Notes: generated by a model not told the origin, from the sequence alone. Numbered from the stretch's first letter, positions 1-8,577 are shown. The stretch: DNA of 64,000 bases from Novosphingobium sp. (GCF_039595395.1 NZ_JBCNLP010000001.1:4154001-4218000), one strand, 5' to 3'. A program made the numbers and translations.

Positions 1-234
1 GACCGTGAAGGGCCCCTTCACGAAATGGATGAAACGCGAGGTTTCGCTACCGATCAGCCCCCAGATCAGGCGGAAGATCACCAGAAACAGCAGGGCCAGG
101 CCGAAGGTGGCATGGCGCTCCATATTGCCCTGCTTGTAGGTCCACCACATGAGCGGGATCAGGATAACGACGCCCCAGTGGAACAGGCGCAAAGGCAAGT
201 CCCACAGGCGGATGGTGGTCTGAGTCCCGGTCAT
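1..234 (-). CDS. cytochrome b561-family protein (partial, C-terminus outside window)
   Basis: The first 78 codons are visible, starting MTGTQTTIRLWDLPLRLFHW. The WDLPLRLFHW opening with an early histidine, followed by membrane segments, is typical of the di-haem cytochrome b561/Ni-hydrogenase b-type family, which passes electrons between quinols and periplasmic c cytochromes. Two hydrophobic helices (about residues 18-28 and 44-62) can be seen. It lies downstream of a cytochrome c' gene on the same strand, an arrangement often seen for paired b/c electron carriers. The family is fairly clear; its exact partner is inferred. Confidence 0.8.
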   Translation of the reverse strand, partial: MTGTQTTIRLWDLPLRLFHWGVVILIPLMWWTYKQGNMERHATFGLALLFLVIFRLIWGLIGSETSRFIHFVKGPFTV

Positions 235-263
235 GCAGCGGCCCTGATCGTTGGTTTTTTAGG

Positions 264-418
264 AGTCTGTTTGAAAATCCGGCGAAAGAGCCGGATTTTG
301 CGGCACCAGCCCTCTCCCCCGCCCGGCCACCCAACGGCAGTATTCCAAGGGTGGCCGGGCGGGGGAGAGGGCTGGTGCCGCTCTGAACATGCGCTTTCGC
401 GCATGTTCCAGACGGCTC
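264..418. repeat. family B palindromic repeat, copy 1 (three hairpins)
   Basis: Three perfect inverted repeats lie in a row: 274-299 (10-bp arms AAAATCCGGC, loop GAAAGA), 300-381 (about 32-bp GC-rich arms starting GCGGCACCAGCC, loop about 17 nt) and 385-408 (9-bp arms GAACATGCG). The block begins directly after the stop codon of the cytochrome c' gene and ends about 30 bp before the cytochrome b561 start. Related blocks lie at 33541-33690 and 43740-43872. In the transcript it would form a very strong structure, acting perhaps as an attenuator or 3'-end stabiliser between the two cytochrome genes. Confidence 0.9.
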
Positions 419-877
419 TTACGAGTCCTTGTTGCGATACTTTTCGTGGCAGCCTTTGCAGGTGCCGCCCAGCGCGCCCATCTTGGCCTTGATCGCATCG
501 AGATTGCCCGAATCCGCGGCAACCTTGAACTCACCGGCGGCCTTGGCGAAATTGGCGGCGGCCAGCTTGAAACCGGCGTTGTCGCTCCAGATTTCGGCCT
601 TGGCGCCGGTCTTGACGCTCACCTTGTCGGGGCCGGTGCCGGCGGGGAACCAGCCGGGAACCTTGGGAGCCAGCCCGGCGATGGTCGCCGCGCTCTTCTT
701 GATGGTCGCCAGATCGGGGGCCGGGGTCTTGAGCGTGTCGCCAACGGCCTTGGCAGCGCCGCCGATCTGCTTGAAATTCTGCTTGCGGGCATTGACCGCA
801 TCATCAGGCGTGGCGGCATGCACCGCAACAGCCCCGGCCAGAACCAGGCCACTCAACAGCAATTTGATCGACCGCAT
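419..877 (-). CDS. cytochrome c' (periplasmic)
   Basis: 152 residues: signal peptide (MRSIKLLLSGLVLAGAVAVHA), then a four-helix protein with the haem motif CKGCHEKYR near the C-terminus. A C-terminal CxxCH following about 120 residues of helical sequence, at this length, is characteristic of class II cytochrome c'. These bind one haem and serve in electron transfer or NO/O2 binding. The start at 877 is preferred over an ATG six codons upstream because GGAGA sits about 6 nt before it and the signal peptide begins there. The next gene downstream is a b561-type cytochrome, a plausible redox partner. Confidence 0.9.
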   Translation of the reverse strand: MRSIKLLLSGLVLAGAVAVHAATPDDAVNARKQNFKQIGGAAKAVGDTLKTPAPDLATIKKSAATIAGLAPKVPGWFPAGTGPDKVSVKTGAKAEIWSDNAGFKLAAANFAKAAGEFKVAADSGNLDAIKAKMGALGGTCKGCHEKYRNKDS

Positions 878-1138
878 GGAAATCTCCACTAACATGCATT
901 GTCCGCAGGTTACATAGCACGATGCCGCGCCTGCGAAAGAGGCGGTGCCCGAACAGCGTAGCCGCGAAAAACAGGGCCTAGCCCCGGATTTTCCGATATC
1001 AATCCGAATAATAGATAAGATATATGAATTTTCGAAATAAGCTGTCGCGCTGACGATACATTTTTGTAGATCGTATCAGCCTGCCCAAGCCTTCGCCCTG
1101 CCGATGATCTTCGCCGTTTCGCTTCCGGAAAGTCTGTC

Positions 1139-1612
1139 ATGTCCAAGTCCACCCGCGCCACCATGGCCCTGAGCAAGGCAGGCATCGCCTTCACCACCCA
1201 CAGCTATGATTATGACGCCGATGCGGACTCCATCGGTCTGGCCGCCGCTGCCGCTCTGGGTGAAGAACCGGGACGGGTGCTGAAAACGCTGATGCTGCTG
1301 CTCGACGGCAAACCGGCCTGCGCCATCGTCCCCTCCGACCGCGAGGTGGCGATGAAGAAGCTCGCCGCCGCGCTGGGCGGCAAATCGGCGCAGATGATGA
1401 AACCCGCCGATGCGGAGCGGATTTCGGGCTACAAGGTCGGCGGGATCAGCCCCTTCGGCCAGATGAAGCGCGTGCCCGTCGCCATCGAGGCCGACGCGCT
1501 GAAGCAGCCCCATGTCTATATCAATGGCGGCCAGCGCGGGCTGCAGGTGCGCCTGGCGCCACGCGATGCCGTTGATCTGCTGGGCGCCATTCCGGCGGCG
1601 ATCACCGCCTGA
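1139..1612 (+). CDS. ybaK: Cys-tRNA(Pro)/Cys-tRNA(Cys) deacylase YbaK
   Basis: 157 residues covering one YbaK/EbsC editing domain. It hydrolyses Cys-tRNA(Pro) made by mistake by prolyl-tRNA synthetase. Recognisable stretches are RVLKTLML (with the conserved lysine), the ISGYKVGGISPFG segment typical of YbaK, and the C-terminal YINGGQRGLQV. Length matches the bacterial family. It appears monocistronic; the 260 bp upstream of it are AT-rich compared with the surroundings and probably hold its promoter. Confidence 0.93.
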   Translation: MSKSTRATMALSKAGIAFTTHSYDYDADADSIGLAAAAALGEEPGRVLKTLMLLLDGKPACAIVPSDREVAMKKLAAALGGKSAQMMKPADAERISGYKVGGISPFGQMKRVPVAIEADALKQPHVYINGGQRGLQVRLAPRDAVDLLGAIPAAITA

Positions 1613-1750
1613 AGGACCGGCACGGATCGGGGTGGCACCGGGGCCACAGCACGCGCCTTTTGCTGCATCTGCGAGAATTACCACTGTATCGGCCGGCCCC
1701 ATGCGATACAGTCTCATCCACTCCAATCCAGATGCGGTTTCCTGCCCACG

Positions 1751-2707
1751 ATGTCTTTGCGCTCCACGTTCTCCTGCTTCCTGTTTGCCGCCCTCACCCT
1801 GACCCTCGCCTCACAGGCGCAGGCCGCGCCCCATCCCGGCCAGATTGCCCTCACCTTCGACGACCTGCCCGGCATCATGCTGAGCGACGACAGCAATTAT
1901 ATCGCCCATTTCAACCGCCAGCTTGTCGATGGGCTGAAACGCCACCGCGTGCCCGCCACCGGCTTTATCGTCGCGGGCAAGCTGGAGGATCTCGACGAGC
2001 GCCGCATGCGCCGCGCGCTCTCGCTGTGGGTGCATGCCGGTTTCACGCTGGGCAACCACACCTACAGCCATGAATCGCCCAGCCGCATCCCCGTCGACGA
2101 TTACAACGCCGATATTCTCAAAGGGCAGACCCTGCTCTGCAGCCTGACCCGCTGCCCGCCCAAAACGCCGCTCTGGTTCCGCCATCCCTATCTGGAAACC
2201 GGATCGACCCTTGCGGACGTCAACAAGGTCAACCAGTTCCTCGCCGACCACCGCTATCGCGTCGCGCCGATCACGCTGGTCAGTCAGGACTGGGTCTTTT
2301 CGGAAACCTATGACGATGCCCTCGCCCGCCATGACACCGCCGAAGCCAACCATATCCGCCAGTCCTATCTGACCTACACCACCACCATGGTGAAATGGTA
2401 TCGCGCCAGCGCGCAATCGGTGTTCGGGCGCGATATTCCGCTGGTGGCGCTGCTCCATGCCTCGCGCCTCAATGCCGACACGATCGGCGATCTGGTGGCG
2501 ATCTATCGCCGCGCCGGGCTGCGCACCGTGCCGCTGGCCAAGGCCATGCGCGACCCGGCCTACAAGACGCCCGAGACCTATGCCAATCCCAAGGGGCTGG
2601 ACTGGATCGGCCGCTGGTCGCTGCAACTGGGCCGCCCGCTGGCCCCCGGCTATGTCGACCCGCCCGAGGACATCGCCGCCATCTATCGCAAAATCGACAG
2701 CGACTGA
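1751..2707 (+). CDS. secreted polysaccharide deacetylase (NodB-type)
   Basis: 318 residues with a signal peptide ending near SQAQAAPHP. A NodB homology domain follows: TFDDLPG supplies the catalytic aspartates and GNHTYSH the two metal-binding histidines, while RHPYLETG matches the later conserved arginine/proline motif. Members remove acetyl groups from peptidoglycan or other amino-sugar polymers. A second histidine motif (LLHASRLNAD) towards the C-terminus is also typical. The substrate cannot be read from sequence. It sits alone between ybaK and a glutathione transferase gene. Confidence 0.87.
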   Translation: MSLRSTFSCFLFAALTLTLASQAQAAPHPGQIALTFDDLPGIMLSDDSNYIAHFNRQLVDGLKRHRVPATGFIVAGKLEDLDERRMRRALSLWVHAGFTLGNHTYSHESPSRIPVDDYNADILKGQTLLCSLTRCPPKTPLWFRHPYLETGSTLADVNKVNQFLADHRYRVAPITLVSQDWVFSETYDDALARHDTAEANHIRQSYLTYTTTMVKWYRASAQSVFGRDIPLVALLHASRLNADTIGDLVAIYRRAGLRTVPLAKAMRDPAYKTPETYANPKGLDWIGRWSLQLGRPLAPGYVDPPEDIAAIYRKIDSD

Positions 2708-2819
2708 CGCAGGCTCTTTTCGCCGCAAGCCGCCAAATCGCAGTTTTCCACCCCTAAGCCCGTGCGCGCCCGCCGCGCCGGGTGGACGCGACCCGCGCCA
2801 AGGCGCAAGGAACAAGGCC

Positions 2820-3491
2820 ATGTGGCAGCTTTACCAATTTCCCCTGTGCCCCTTTTCCCGCAAGGTCCGCCTGCTGATGAGCGAAAAGGGTATTGCCTAC
2901 GAACTCTGGCGCGAAAACCCGTGGGAGCGGCGCGAGGGCTTCACGCAGATGAATCACGCCGCGCGCACCCCCACCATGCATGATGCGGAAAAAGGCATCA
3001 CCCTCTGCGACAGCCGCGCCATCTGCGAATATCTGGAGGAAACGGTCGACCGCCTGCCGATGATCAGCGGCACCGCCACCACCCGCGCGGAGATTCGCCG
3101 TCTGGTCGCGCTGTTCGACGAGAACTTCTATGCCGATGTCACCGGGCCGCTGATCCACGAGCGCATGATGAAACGGCTGGTCTATCGCCAGTCGCCCGAT
3201 TCACGGATGCTGCGCGAGGCCATGAAGCTGGCGCATGAGCATCTCTATTATATCGACTACCTTGTCGATCACCGCCCCTGGCTAGCGGGCCCCACGATGA
3301 GTCTGGCTGACCTTGCCGCCGCGGCGCAGATCTCCGTGGCGGACTATCTGGGCGGGCTGGACTGGTCGGGCCATGAGCAGGCACGGGCGTGGTACTCGGT
3401 GTTCAAGTCGCGGCCATCCTTCCGGCCCCTGCTCGCCGAGCGGATGGAGGTGATCCAGCCGCCTTCGCATTATGCGGATGTGAATGCCTGA
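2820..3491 (+). CDS. glutathione S-transferase family protein
   Basis: 223 residues. The N-terminal thioredoxin-like half begins MWQLYQFPLCPFSRKVR, with the CPFS motif at the usual active-site position, and contains the conserved DSRAICEYLEE glutathione-binding element. The helical C-terminal half has WLAGPTMSLADLAAAA, the usual GST C-terminal motif. Members conjugate glutathione or act as reductases; the substrate is unknown. Start at 2820 chosen because the glutathione-binding fold begins immediately after it, although the reading frame is open further upstream. Confidence 0.88.
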   Translation: MWQLYQFPLCPFSRKVRLLMSEKGIAYELWRENPWERREGFTQMNHAARTPTMHDAEKGITLCDSRAICEYLEETVDRLPMISGTATTRAEIRRLVALFDENFYADVTGPLIHERMMKRLVYRQSPDSRMLREAMKLAHEHLYYIDYLVDHRPWLAGPTMSLADLAAAAQISVADYLGGLDWSGHEQARAWYSVFKSRPSFRPLLAERMEVIQPPSHYADVNA

Positions 3492-3510
3492 AGGTTTGAA
3501 GAAGGGATAA

Positions 3511-3782
3511 ATGCGAGGGTGTTACACCCTCGCGGTCCCGTTAATGTCTACGTCGCGCCCCGGGTTCGGCCTTGCGCCCGGCTTGCAGCGCCGCAGGCTT
3601 TGAATTGCAGGCCAGTGTAAGGCGCCGAGCTTCTTGCCTGCGGCGCCTTTTCGTTGCGCTGGTGGAGAGCCTCAGCGGGCCGATGCGGTACCACTTCCCT
3701 TGCGTCGGAAGACGTCATGGGAGCGCGAGGGCCCGGAGCATGTCTCTTGAGACATGCGATCCACAAAGACTCCCCCCTCGCA
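3511..3782 (+). repeat. family A interspersed element, copy A1 (long-loop variant)
   Basis: An intergenic element that begins 20 bp after the glutathione transferase stop codon. The left hairpin is GCGAGGGTG-TTA-CACCCTCGC and the right end carries GGGAGCGCGAGGG, a long loop with its own hairpin (GCATGTCTC/GAGACATGC), then CCCTCGCA. Between them is an inner inverted repeat GCGCCGCAGGC/GCCTGCGGCGC and the conserved GTCGGAAGACGTCATGGGAG. The long-loop right end is shared only with the copy at 20595. Confidence 0.88.
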
Positions 3783-3854
3783 CCTTCCTTTTCCCTGTTT
3801 CCCGACCTTTTCCTCCAAACTGTCAAAAACTTTTCACATCACCATGTTTTCGCG

Positions 3855-3883
3855 TTGACACCTCTGCGCATCCCCCTTAGAGG
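3855..3883 (+). promoter_or_regulatory. promoter of first tRNA-Leu(CAG)
   Basis: TTGACA at 3855-3860 and TAGAGG at 3878-3883 with a 17-bp spacer, about 50 bp before the mature tRNA. The same -35/-10 pair with the same spacing lies upstream of the second tRNA copy, which supports it. A shared GCGCCCTCCTACCCGGCG block follows. Confidence 0.7.
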
Positions 3884-3934
3884 CGCCCTCCTACCCGGCG
3901 GGGACACGGAAACGTGACCTTTGCCAAACAGGTT

Positions 3935-4021
3935 GCCCAGGTGGCGGAATTGGTAGACGCACTAGCTTCAGGTGCTAGCGCTCGCAAGGGCGTGGAGGTT
4001 CGAGTCCTCTCCTGGGCACCA
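3935..4021 (+). tRNA. tRNA-Leu(CAG), copy 1
   Basis: 87 nt with encoded CCA. The acceptor arms GCCCAGG/CCTGGGC pair, the D-arm is TGGCGGAATTGGTAGACGC, the anticodon loop TTCAGGT gives CAG, there is a long class II variable arm (CGCTCGCAAGGGCG), and the T-arm is GGTTCGAGTCC. All are typical of bacterial leucine tRNA. An identical copy lies 265 bp downstream with its own promoter. Confidence 0.97.
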
Positions 4022-4121
4022 TCATCTCAACGTTGAGACATTCCCCCAAGGGGGAAACAAATCCCTGAAATCAGACGACTTACCTGCGATGCCAGCGCGC
4101 ATGCGCGGCGCATTTTTCGCG

Positions 4122-4150
4122 TTGACATGCTCACGCTTCACCCGTAGAGG
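4122..4150 (+). promoter_or_regulatory. promoter of second tRNA-Leu(CAG)
   Basis: TTGACA at 4122-4127 and TAGAGG at 4145-4150, spacer 17 bp. It is the duplicate of the element before the first tRNA copy, although the spacer bases differ, so the boxes themselves appear to be conserved. Confidence 0.7.
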
Positions 4151-4199
4151 CGCCCTCCTACCCGGCGCGGACGCGGAAACGCCCCAAGCCAAACAGGTT

Positions 4200-4286
4200 G
4201 CCCAGGTGGCGGAATTGGTAGACGCACTAGCTTCAGGTGCTAGCGCTCGCAAGGGCGTGGAGGTTCGAGTCCTCTCCTGGGCACCA
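4200..4286 (+). tRNA. tRNA-Leu(CAG), copy 2
   Basis: Same 87-nt sequence as the copy at 3935, with encoded CCA and anticodon CAG. Both copies are followed by a common trailer (CATCATCTCAACRTTGAGACA then a CCCCCAAGGGGG hairpin), so the duplicated unit includes promoter, tRNA and 3' trailer. Confidence 0.97.
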
Positions 4287-4686
4287 TCATCTCAACATTG
4301 AGACACTCCCCCAAGGGGGAACCCCCGCCAGACATGGACCATGCTTCGAACCCGCGGTGATTCTCACCGCGCAAAGCGATGCTTGCTTCCCAAATCCTTG
4401 ATTCAGCTTGAACCGATCTGGTGGCCCTTCCAACGGCCCTCTCGACGCCCCGCGATTCGCCTTTGCGCCGGGCCAATAAGGTTCCACCGGTCCCCTTGGC
4501 CCAGCCTCGTTTGGGCTTATCGCGGTTGACTCATCGGCGGATTGCCGCCAGATGCCCGGCATAGCCAAGCACATGGCAAGGTCGTCCGACCCCGCCGGTT
4601 CAAAGCGAGACGTGAGTGAAGTCTGCACGCGCATGTTTGCGTTTCCGCGTGTGCAGGGTGACCCCGCGCCCCTGTGACAAGATGGA
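4287..4686. other. gene-free spacer with small hairpins
   Basis: No convincing gene in 400 bp. It holds the tRNA trailer hairpin, a perfect hairpin CGCGGTGA-TTC-TCACCGCG at 4353-4371, and at 4623-4656 an imperfect inverted repeat (CTGCACGCG ... CGCGTGTGCAG) that would lie in the 5' leader of the following hydrolase gene. Short open frames here have no recognisable product. Confidence 0.5.
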
Positions 4687-5244
4687 ATGAAGTCTCTTAC
4701 TGTATCCCGCGCCATGTTCGCCCTGCCGGCGATTGCCCTTCTGACGGGCTTCATACCGGCCAATTCAGTGGCTCATGCCGCAGGACAGCAGACGGAACCT
4801 TCTTCCGCTCAAGTCCAGTCTGACAGTGATCAGCCCGCTGCGGCTGCCGTCAGCCCCCTCGCCCCCATCGACACCATTTCGGCCGAAGACGGCCCGAACA
4901 TGCGTCAGGTCGAATGCGTGGCCAAGGTCATCGTTCACGAAGCCGGCAACCAGGTGCGCCGCGGCCAGATCGCCGTCGCCCAGGTCATCCGCACCCGCAT
5001 GAAGGCCGCCGGCACCCAGGCCTGCGAAACCGTGAAGCAGCCCGGTCAGTTCTTCAACGTCGACCGTTACAACCCCGCCCGCACCAGCGAAGTCTGGCAC
5101 GACGCGGTGGTCATCGCCACGCAGACCCTGAAGGGTGAAGGCGAAGAGGTCGTCCCCGGCGCGATGTTCTTCCACACCGTCGGCCATCCGATGCATGGTC
5201 GCACCCAGGTCGCCCAGATCGACGACCACATCTTCTATCGCTGA
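4687..5244 (+). CDS. secreted cell wall hydrolase, SleB-like (Hydrolase_2) domain
   Basis: 185 residues with an N-terminal signal peptide and an Ala/Pro/Ser-rich linker to about residue 70, then a SleB-type domain: VECVAKVIVHEAGNQ contains the conserved catalytic glutamate (HEA), followed by RGQIAVAQVIRTRM and a C-terminal GAMFFHTVGHPM. These domains cleave peptidoglycan (lytic transglycosylase-like in spore germination SleB). In sphingomonads such proteins are common, of unspecified role in wall turnover. The start follows an earlier ATG which runs into a stop after two codons. Confidence 0.85.
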   Translation: MKSLTVSRAMFALPAIALLTGFIPANSVAHAAGQQTEPSSAQVQSDSDQPAAAAVSPLAPIDTISAEDGPNMRQVECVAKVIVHEAGNQVRRGQIAVAQVIRTRMKAAGTQACETVKQPGQFFNVDRYNPARTSEVWHDAVVIATQTLKGEGEEVVPGAMFFHTVGHPMHGRTQVAQIDDHIFYR

Positions 5245-5297
5245 GCGTTTTCAAGCCGGGTGAAACACCCGGTGACGTCCGAAAACGCGCTAAACCA

Positions 5298-5753
5298 CTA
5301 TTCGGGTTCGGGGGTTTCAGAATCCCCGCCTGGCTTCTTCTGGCCGGGCCATGGCGCCTTGCGCATGGCCTTGGCCGCCCCCTCCACAGCATCGACCACG
5401 GCGTTGAGGCCCAGCGGCCCCGCAGCATCGTGCCAACCGTCGGCGGCGTTCACCACGGGCGCCGTCACCGACGCCACGGGCAGTTGATCGGCCCAATTGG
5501 CCAGAGCATGCGAATTGAGCCCCAGCAGGGCCAGCGTGCTCACCACCACCGCGCCGGAGACCCAGCCAAGCCCAGCCCTCACCCCCGGCACCTGCCAGAC
5601 GTGGCTGCGCTCATGCGGGCCCATATCGGCGTCATGCTCGGGCTCAAGCTCTTCCAGTTCGGCTGCTTCCTCGGGCGTCAGGAATTTCACCTCGCCGGGC
5701 TCTTCCTCGGGCAGATCGATGGGGGAGGCTCCCCAGGGCAATCCTTGGCTCAT
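5298..5753 (-). CDS. small single-pass membrane protein of the acetylation module
   Basis: 151 residues, no family recognised. The first half is acidic (repeated Glu/Asp around EEAAELEELEPEHDAD), then a hydrophobic segment (VSGAVVVSTLALLGL, about residues 66-80), then an Ala-rich tail ending in Lys/Pro-rich sequence. Start at 5753 has an AGGGAT ribosome site that overlaps the stop of the upstream MBOAT gene, so the two are probably translationally coupled. It is the last gene of the exopolysaccharide run; a role as accessory membrane subunit of the acetylation machinery is inferred only from position. Confidence 0.7.
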   Translation of the reverse strand: MSQGLPWGASPIDLPEEEPGEVKFLTPEEAAELEELEPEHDADMGPHERSHVWQVPGVRAGLGWVSGAVVVSTLALLGLNSHALANWADQLPVASVTAPVVNAADGWHDAAGPLGLNAVVDAVEGAAKAMRKAPWPGQKKPGGDSETPEPE

Positions 5754-5763
5754 TGCACCATCC

Positions 5764-7167
5764 CTAGAACTGGAAATAGATAAAGGGCGCCACACCGGCA
5801 CCACGCAGACCCTCGACCAGCAGCAGCAGCAGCGTGCCGACCAGACCCACCGCCCAGAAGGGCAGAACCTGCAACCGCCGCCCCAACCGCTGGATCGCGT
5901 CGGGCGGCCCGAACTGGCAGGCCATGCCCAGCACGATCATCCCGACAGTCCATGGCGAGGCGATCAGCGCGCCCGGCTGCCAGGTGGCGATGCGCCCGAT
6001 CAGCGCCGTCGCATCCTGAAACTGGGGCATGCGGAAGAAGATCCACGCCAGCGTCACCATATGGAAGGTCACGAACCACCCGGCCCATGCGGGCAGGCGC
6101 GGCCAGCCCTCGGGGCGGAACTGCTGCCACAGGCGCTCGGCCACCAGCATGCCGCCGTGCAGCGCGCCCCAGATCACGAAATTGATGCTGGCGCCATGCC
6201 ACAGCCCGCCCAGCACCATCGTGCCGAACAGGGCAAGGCAGGTGCGCCACAGCGCCTGACGCGATCCGCCGAACACGCCGATGTAGAGATAGTCGCGCAG
6301 CCAGAACGAGAGGCTCAGATGCCAGCGCCGCCAGAAATCCTGAAGCGTGGCGGCGCGATAGGGCTGGTCGAAATTGCGCGGGAAGCGGAAGCCCAGCAGC
6401 CCCGCAAAGCCGATCGCCATATCGCTGTAGGCCGAGAAATCGCAGTAGATCTGGATGGCATAGCCATAGGAGGCAATCACCAGATCGAGGGCGGAATGGC
6501 TGGAAGGATCGCTGAACACCGGATCGACCAGTTGCATGCCCAGCTCATTGGCGATCACCGCCTTTTTCACCAGACCCCAGCCGATCAGCACCAGGCTGGT
6601 CGAGGCCGCGCCCCGGCTCAGCCAGGGCGTCTCGCGCAATTGCGGCAGCAGATGGCCTGGCCGCACGATGGGCCCCGCCACCAGATGCGGGAAGAAGCTC
6701 ATCAGCACCGTCAGTTCGAGCAGGCGCGCGGGCTCGCTGCGCCCCTTGTAGACATCCACCACATAGCTGATGCCCTGAAAGGTGAAGAAGGACACGCCCA
6801 CCGGCAGGATCACATCCACCACCGGCAGGCTGGCGTTCCACCCCAGACTGTCGAACGCGGCATTCACCTCATGGGTGAAGAAGCCGTAATATTTGAAGAA
6901 GCCCAGAATCAGCAGATTGGCGACAACGCCCGCGCTCAGCCAGGCCTTGCCGCGTGCCGGATCGGCCAGAATCAGCCGCGCCGCGCCCCAGTTGAGGAAG
7001 GCGCTGCCCAGCAGCAGCAGCACGAAGCGCGAATCGAACCAGCCATAGAAAATCCACGAGGCGACCAGCAGCATGATCTGCCGCCAGTCCCCCGCCCGGC
7101 GCATCAGCCAGTTGAGGGCAAAGACGATGATGAAGAAGCCATGGAAGACCAGCGTGGGAAACAGCAT
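5764..7167 (-). CDS. MBOAT-family O-acyltransferase (AlgI-like)
   Basis: 467 residues with many hydrophobic helices, starting MLFPTLVFHGFFIIVFALNW. Typical AlgI/DltB features: FPHLVAGPIVRPGHLLPQL, YCDFSAYSDMAIGFAGLLGF and the histidine motifs in GLWHGASINFVIWGALHG, the histidine of ALHG being the expected catalytic residue. Members move acetyl groups across the inner membrane for polysaccharide O-acetylation. It lies between two SGNH hydrolases and a small membrane protein, a layout parallel to alginate AlgI-AlgJ/AlgX, so acetylation of the exopolysaccharide made by the neighbouring cluster is the likely job. Confidence 0.93.
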   Translation of the reverse strand: MLFPTLVFHGFFIIVFALNWLMRRAGDWRQIMLLVASWIFYGWFDSRFVLLLLGSAFLNWGAARLILADPARGKAWLSAGVVANLLILGFFKYYGFFTHEVNAAFDSLGWNASLPVVDVILPVGVSFFTFQGISYVVDVYKGRSEPARLLELTVLMSFFPHLVAGPIVRPGHLLPQLRETPWLSRGAASTSLVLIGWGLVKKAVIANELGMQLVDPVFSDPSSHSALDLVIASYGYAIQIYCDFSAYSDMAIGFAGLLGFRFPRNFDQPYRAATLQDFWRRWHLSLSFWLRDYLYIGVFGGSRQALWRTCLALFGTMVLGGLWHGASINFVIWGALHGGMLVAERLWQQFRPEGWPRLPAWAGWFVTFHMVTLAWIFFRMPQFQDATALIGRIATWQPGALIASPWTVGMIVLGMACQFGPPDAIQRLGRRLQVLPFWAVGLVGTLLLLLVEGLRGAGVAPFIYFQF

Positions 7168-7176
7168 GGGGCGGGC

Positions 7177-8577
7177 TTACTTCGTCAGATCGAGCCGCGC
7201 GCGGTCGAGATCGGCGGCCAGCGCCTCACCCAGCCTTTTGCCACCCTCGGCGGTGAAATGGACATGGTCGCCGCGCTGCAGCCCCTGCTCCACCCAGTTC
7301 ATGGTGGTGCAGCGTCCGCCCATCGCGCCCTGCCAGTCCCAGAAGGCCAGGTTCATCTCCTGCGCCAACCGGATCTGCATCGCCCTGATCCGCGCCAGAT
7401 TGCCCGGCACCATCCAGCCATTGCCGCAGGTCGCGGTGTCGCTCATCCCCGGCAAAGCCACATCGGCGCGCGTGCTGGCGGCATCGGGCGGGCCCAGCAG
7501 CAGGATCGGCACATTGCGGCCCAGCAGGCCGCGGATGCGCGTGATCTGGCTGCGCATGGTCGTCTCGGCCTCATCCAGCTTCAGACCCGGATCGAAACCC
7601 TCATTGGTGCCAAAGGCGATGACCACCAGATCGGGATGGGCATGGCGCAGCTCCACCCCCAGCACCTTGTCGTCATTGCGGGTGAAATGGAGCAGCCGCG
7701 CGCCCACCACGCCCAGATTGGCCAGGGTGATGCCGCCCGCCTGATGCCGGCTCTCCCATGAGGTGAGGCTGACCGGGCGGTCGTCCACCGTCGTCACCGT
7801 CACGCCTGGCACCGGCAAGGGCGTCGTCAGGTCGAAACAGGCGGCGCCCGGTGTGGCGGCGGCAAAGGACCAGTCGCGCTCGGTGCCGCTCATGGCGACA
7901 TGGACCACGCCCTTGTCGGGGCCGGTCAGGCCGCAGAGGCTGAAATGATCGAACTGATAGGCCACGCTGTCCGCGCTCAGGCTCAGCGAGGCGCCGGCAT
8001 GCTGCGCCGTCTGGGTGAAACCCGCCATGCCCAGCAGCGGCGTGTCACCGGTGCGCTGGCGCCCGAAGAGCGCATTCACGCTCCACTCCGGGCTCTGCCG
8101 CGCGGTGACGCCCCAGCTCAGATAACCCGGATAGGGCCGCCCCACCGCCTGAGCCCCGCGTCCGCCCGCGCCATATTCGGCCTGCCAGCGCTGGCGCCAG
8201 CCATTGGTGAGCATGTCGCCCGCCGTATGGCTGTCACCGATCTGCACGATGGAGAGCGGCGGCACCGAGCCGGTGGCAAAGGGCAGCTTGACCAGAAAGG
8301 AGGCGATGGCGGCAGGGTTGCGCAACTGCCCCTGCATCGGCCTGATCGTCGCGACCGGCGCCGCCGGGGTGGCGGGCAGCGGCTGGACCACCGGCGAGGC
8401 ATAGGTGCCCGGCGGCAGGTTGTAGATCGTCTGCCCATAGACGCAGGTGCCCAACAGCATGGCGGCGGGGGTCAGCAGCAGATGGCGCAGCCCGCGCCTT
8501 GCGGCCAGCCGCTGTGCCAGCGTGCGGTGGCCCATATCTTCGCGCGAGAGTTTGTGCATGCCGCGCCGCACCCTCAT
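7177..8577 (-). CDS. SGNH/GDSL hydrolase of the acetylation module
   Basis: 466 residues with an N-terminal membrane or signal segment (LLLTPAAMLLGTCVYG, about residues 33-48). SGNH blocks are visible: QIGDSHTAGD (catalytic serine), VIAFGTNEGF (block III asparagine) and HFTAEGGKRLG with the catalytic histidine. The order and spacing fit periplasmic O-acetyltransferases or esterases of the AlgX/AlgJ class. Start codon overlaps the stop of the upstream DUF459-like gene (ATGA), and the MBOAT gene follows 9 nt after its stop. Probably takes acetyl groups from the MBOAT protein to the polymer. Confidence 0.85.
   Translation of the reverse strand: MRVRRGMHKLSREDMGHRTLAQRLAARRGLRHLLLTPAAMLLGTCVYGQTIYNLPPGTYASPVVQPLPATPAAPVATIRPMQGQLRNPAAIASFLVKLPFATGSVPPLSIVQIGDSHTAGDMLTNGWRQRWQAEYGAGGRGAQAVGRPYPGYLSWGVTARQSPEWSVNALFGRQRTGDTPLLGMAGFTQTAQHAGASLSLSADSVAYQFDHFSLCGLTGPDKGVVHVAMSGTERDWSFAAATPGAACFDLTTPLPVPGVTVTTVDDRPVSLTSWESRHQAGGITLANLGVVGARLLHFTRNDDKVLGVELRHAHPDLVVIAFGTNEGFDPGLKLDEAETTMRSQITRIRGLLGRNVPILLLGPPDAASTRADVALPGMSDTATCGNGWMVPGNLARIRAMQIRLAQEMNLAFWDWQGAMGGRCTTMNWVEQGLQRGDHVHFTAEGGKRLGEALAADLDRARLDLTK

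Noticed and set aside
1050..1080. Operator-like inverted repeat upstream of ybaK (CTGACGATAC ... GATCGTATCAG)
   Set aside because: The arms match only with gaps, and no conserved spacing or known regulator site could be shown.
5497..7761. Plus-strand open frame of 754 codons through the acetylation module
   Set aside because: Antisense to the MBOAT and SGNH genes, rich in His/Gln/Arg/Pro as expected for an opposite-strand frame in GC-rich DNA; no recognisable domain.
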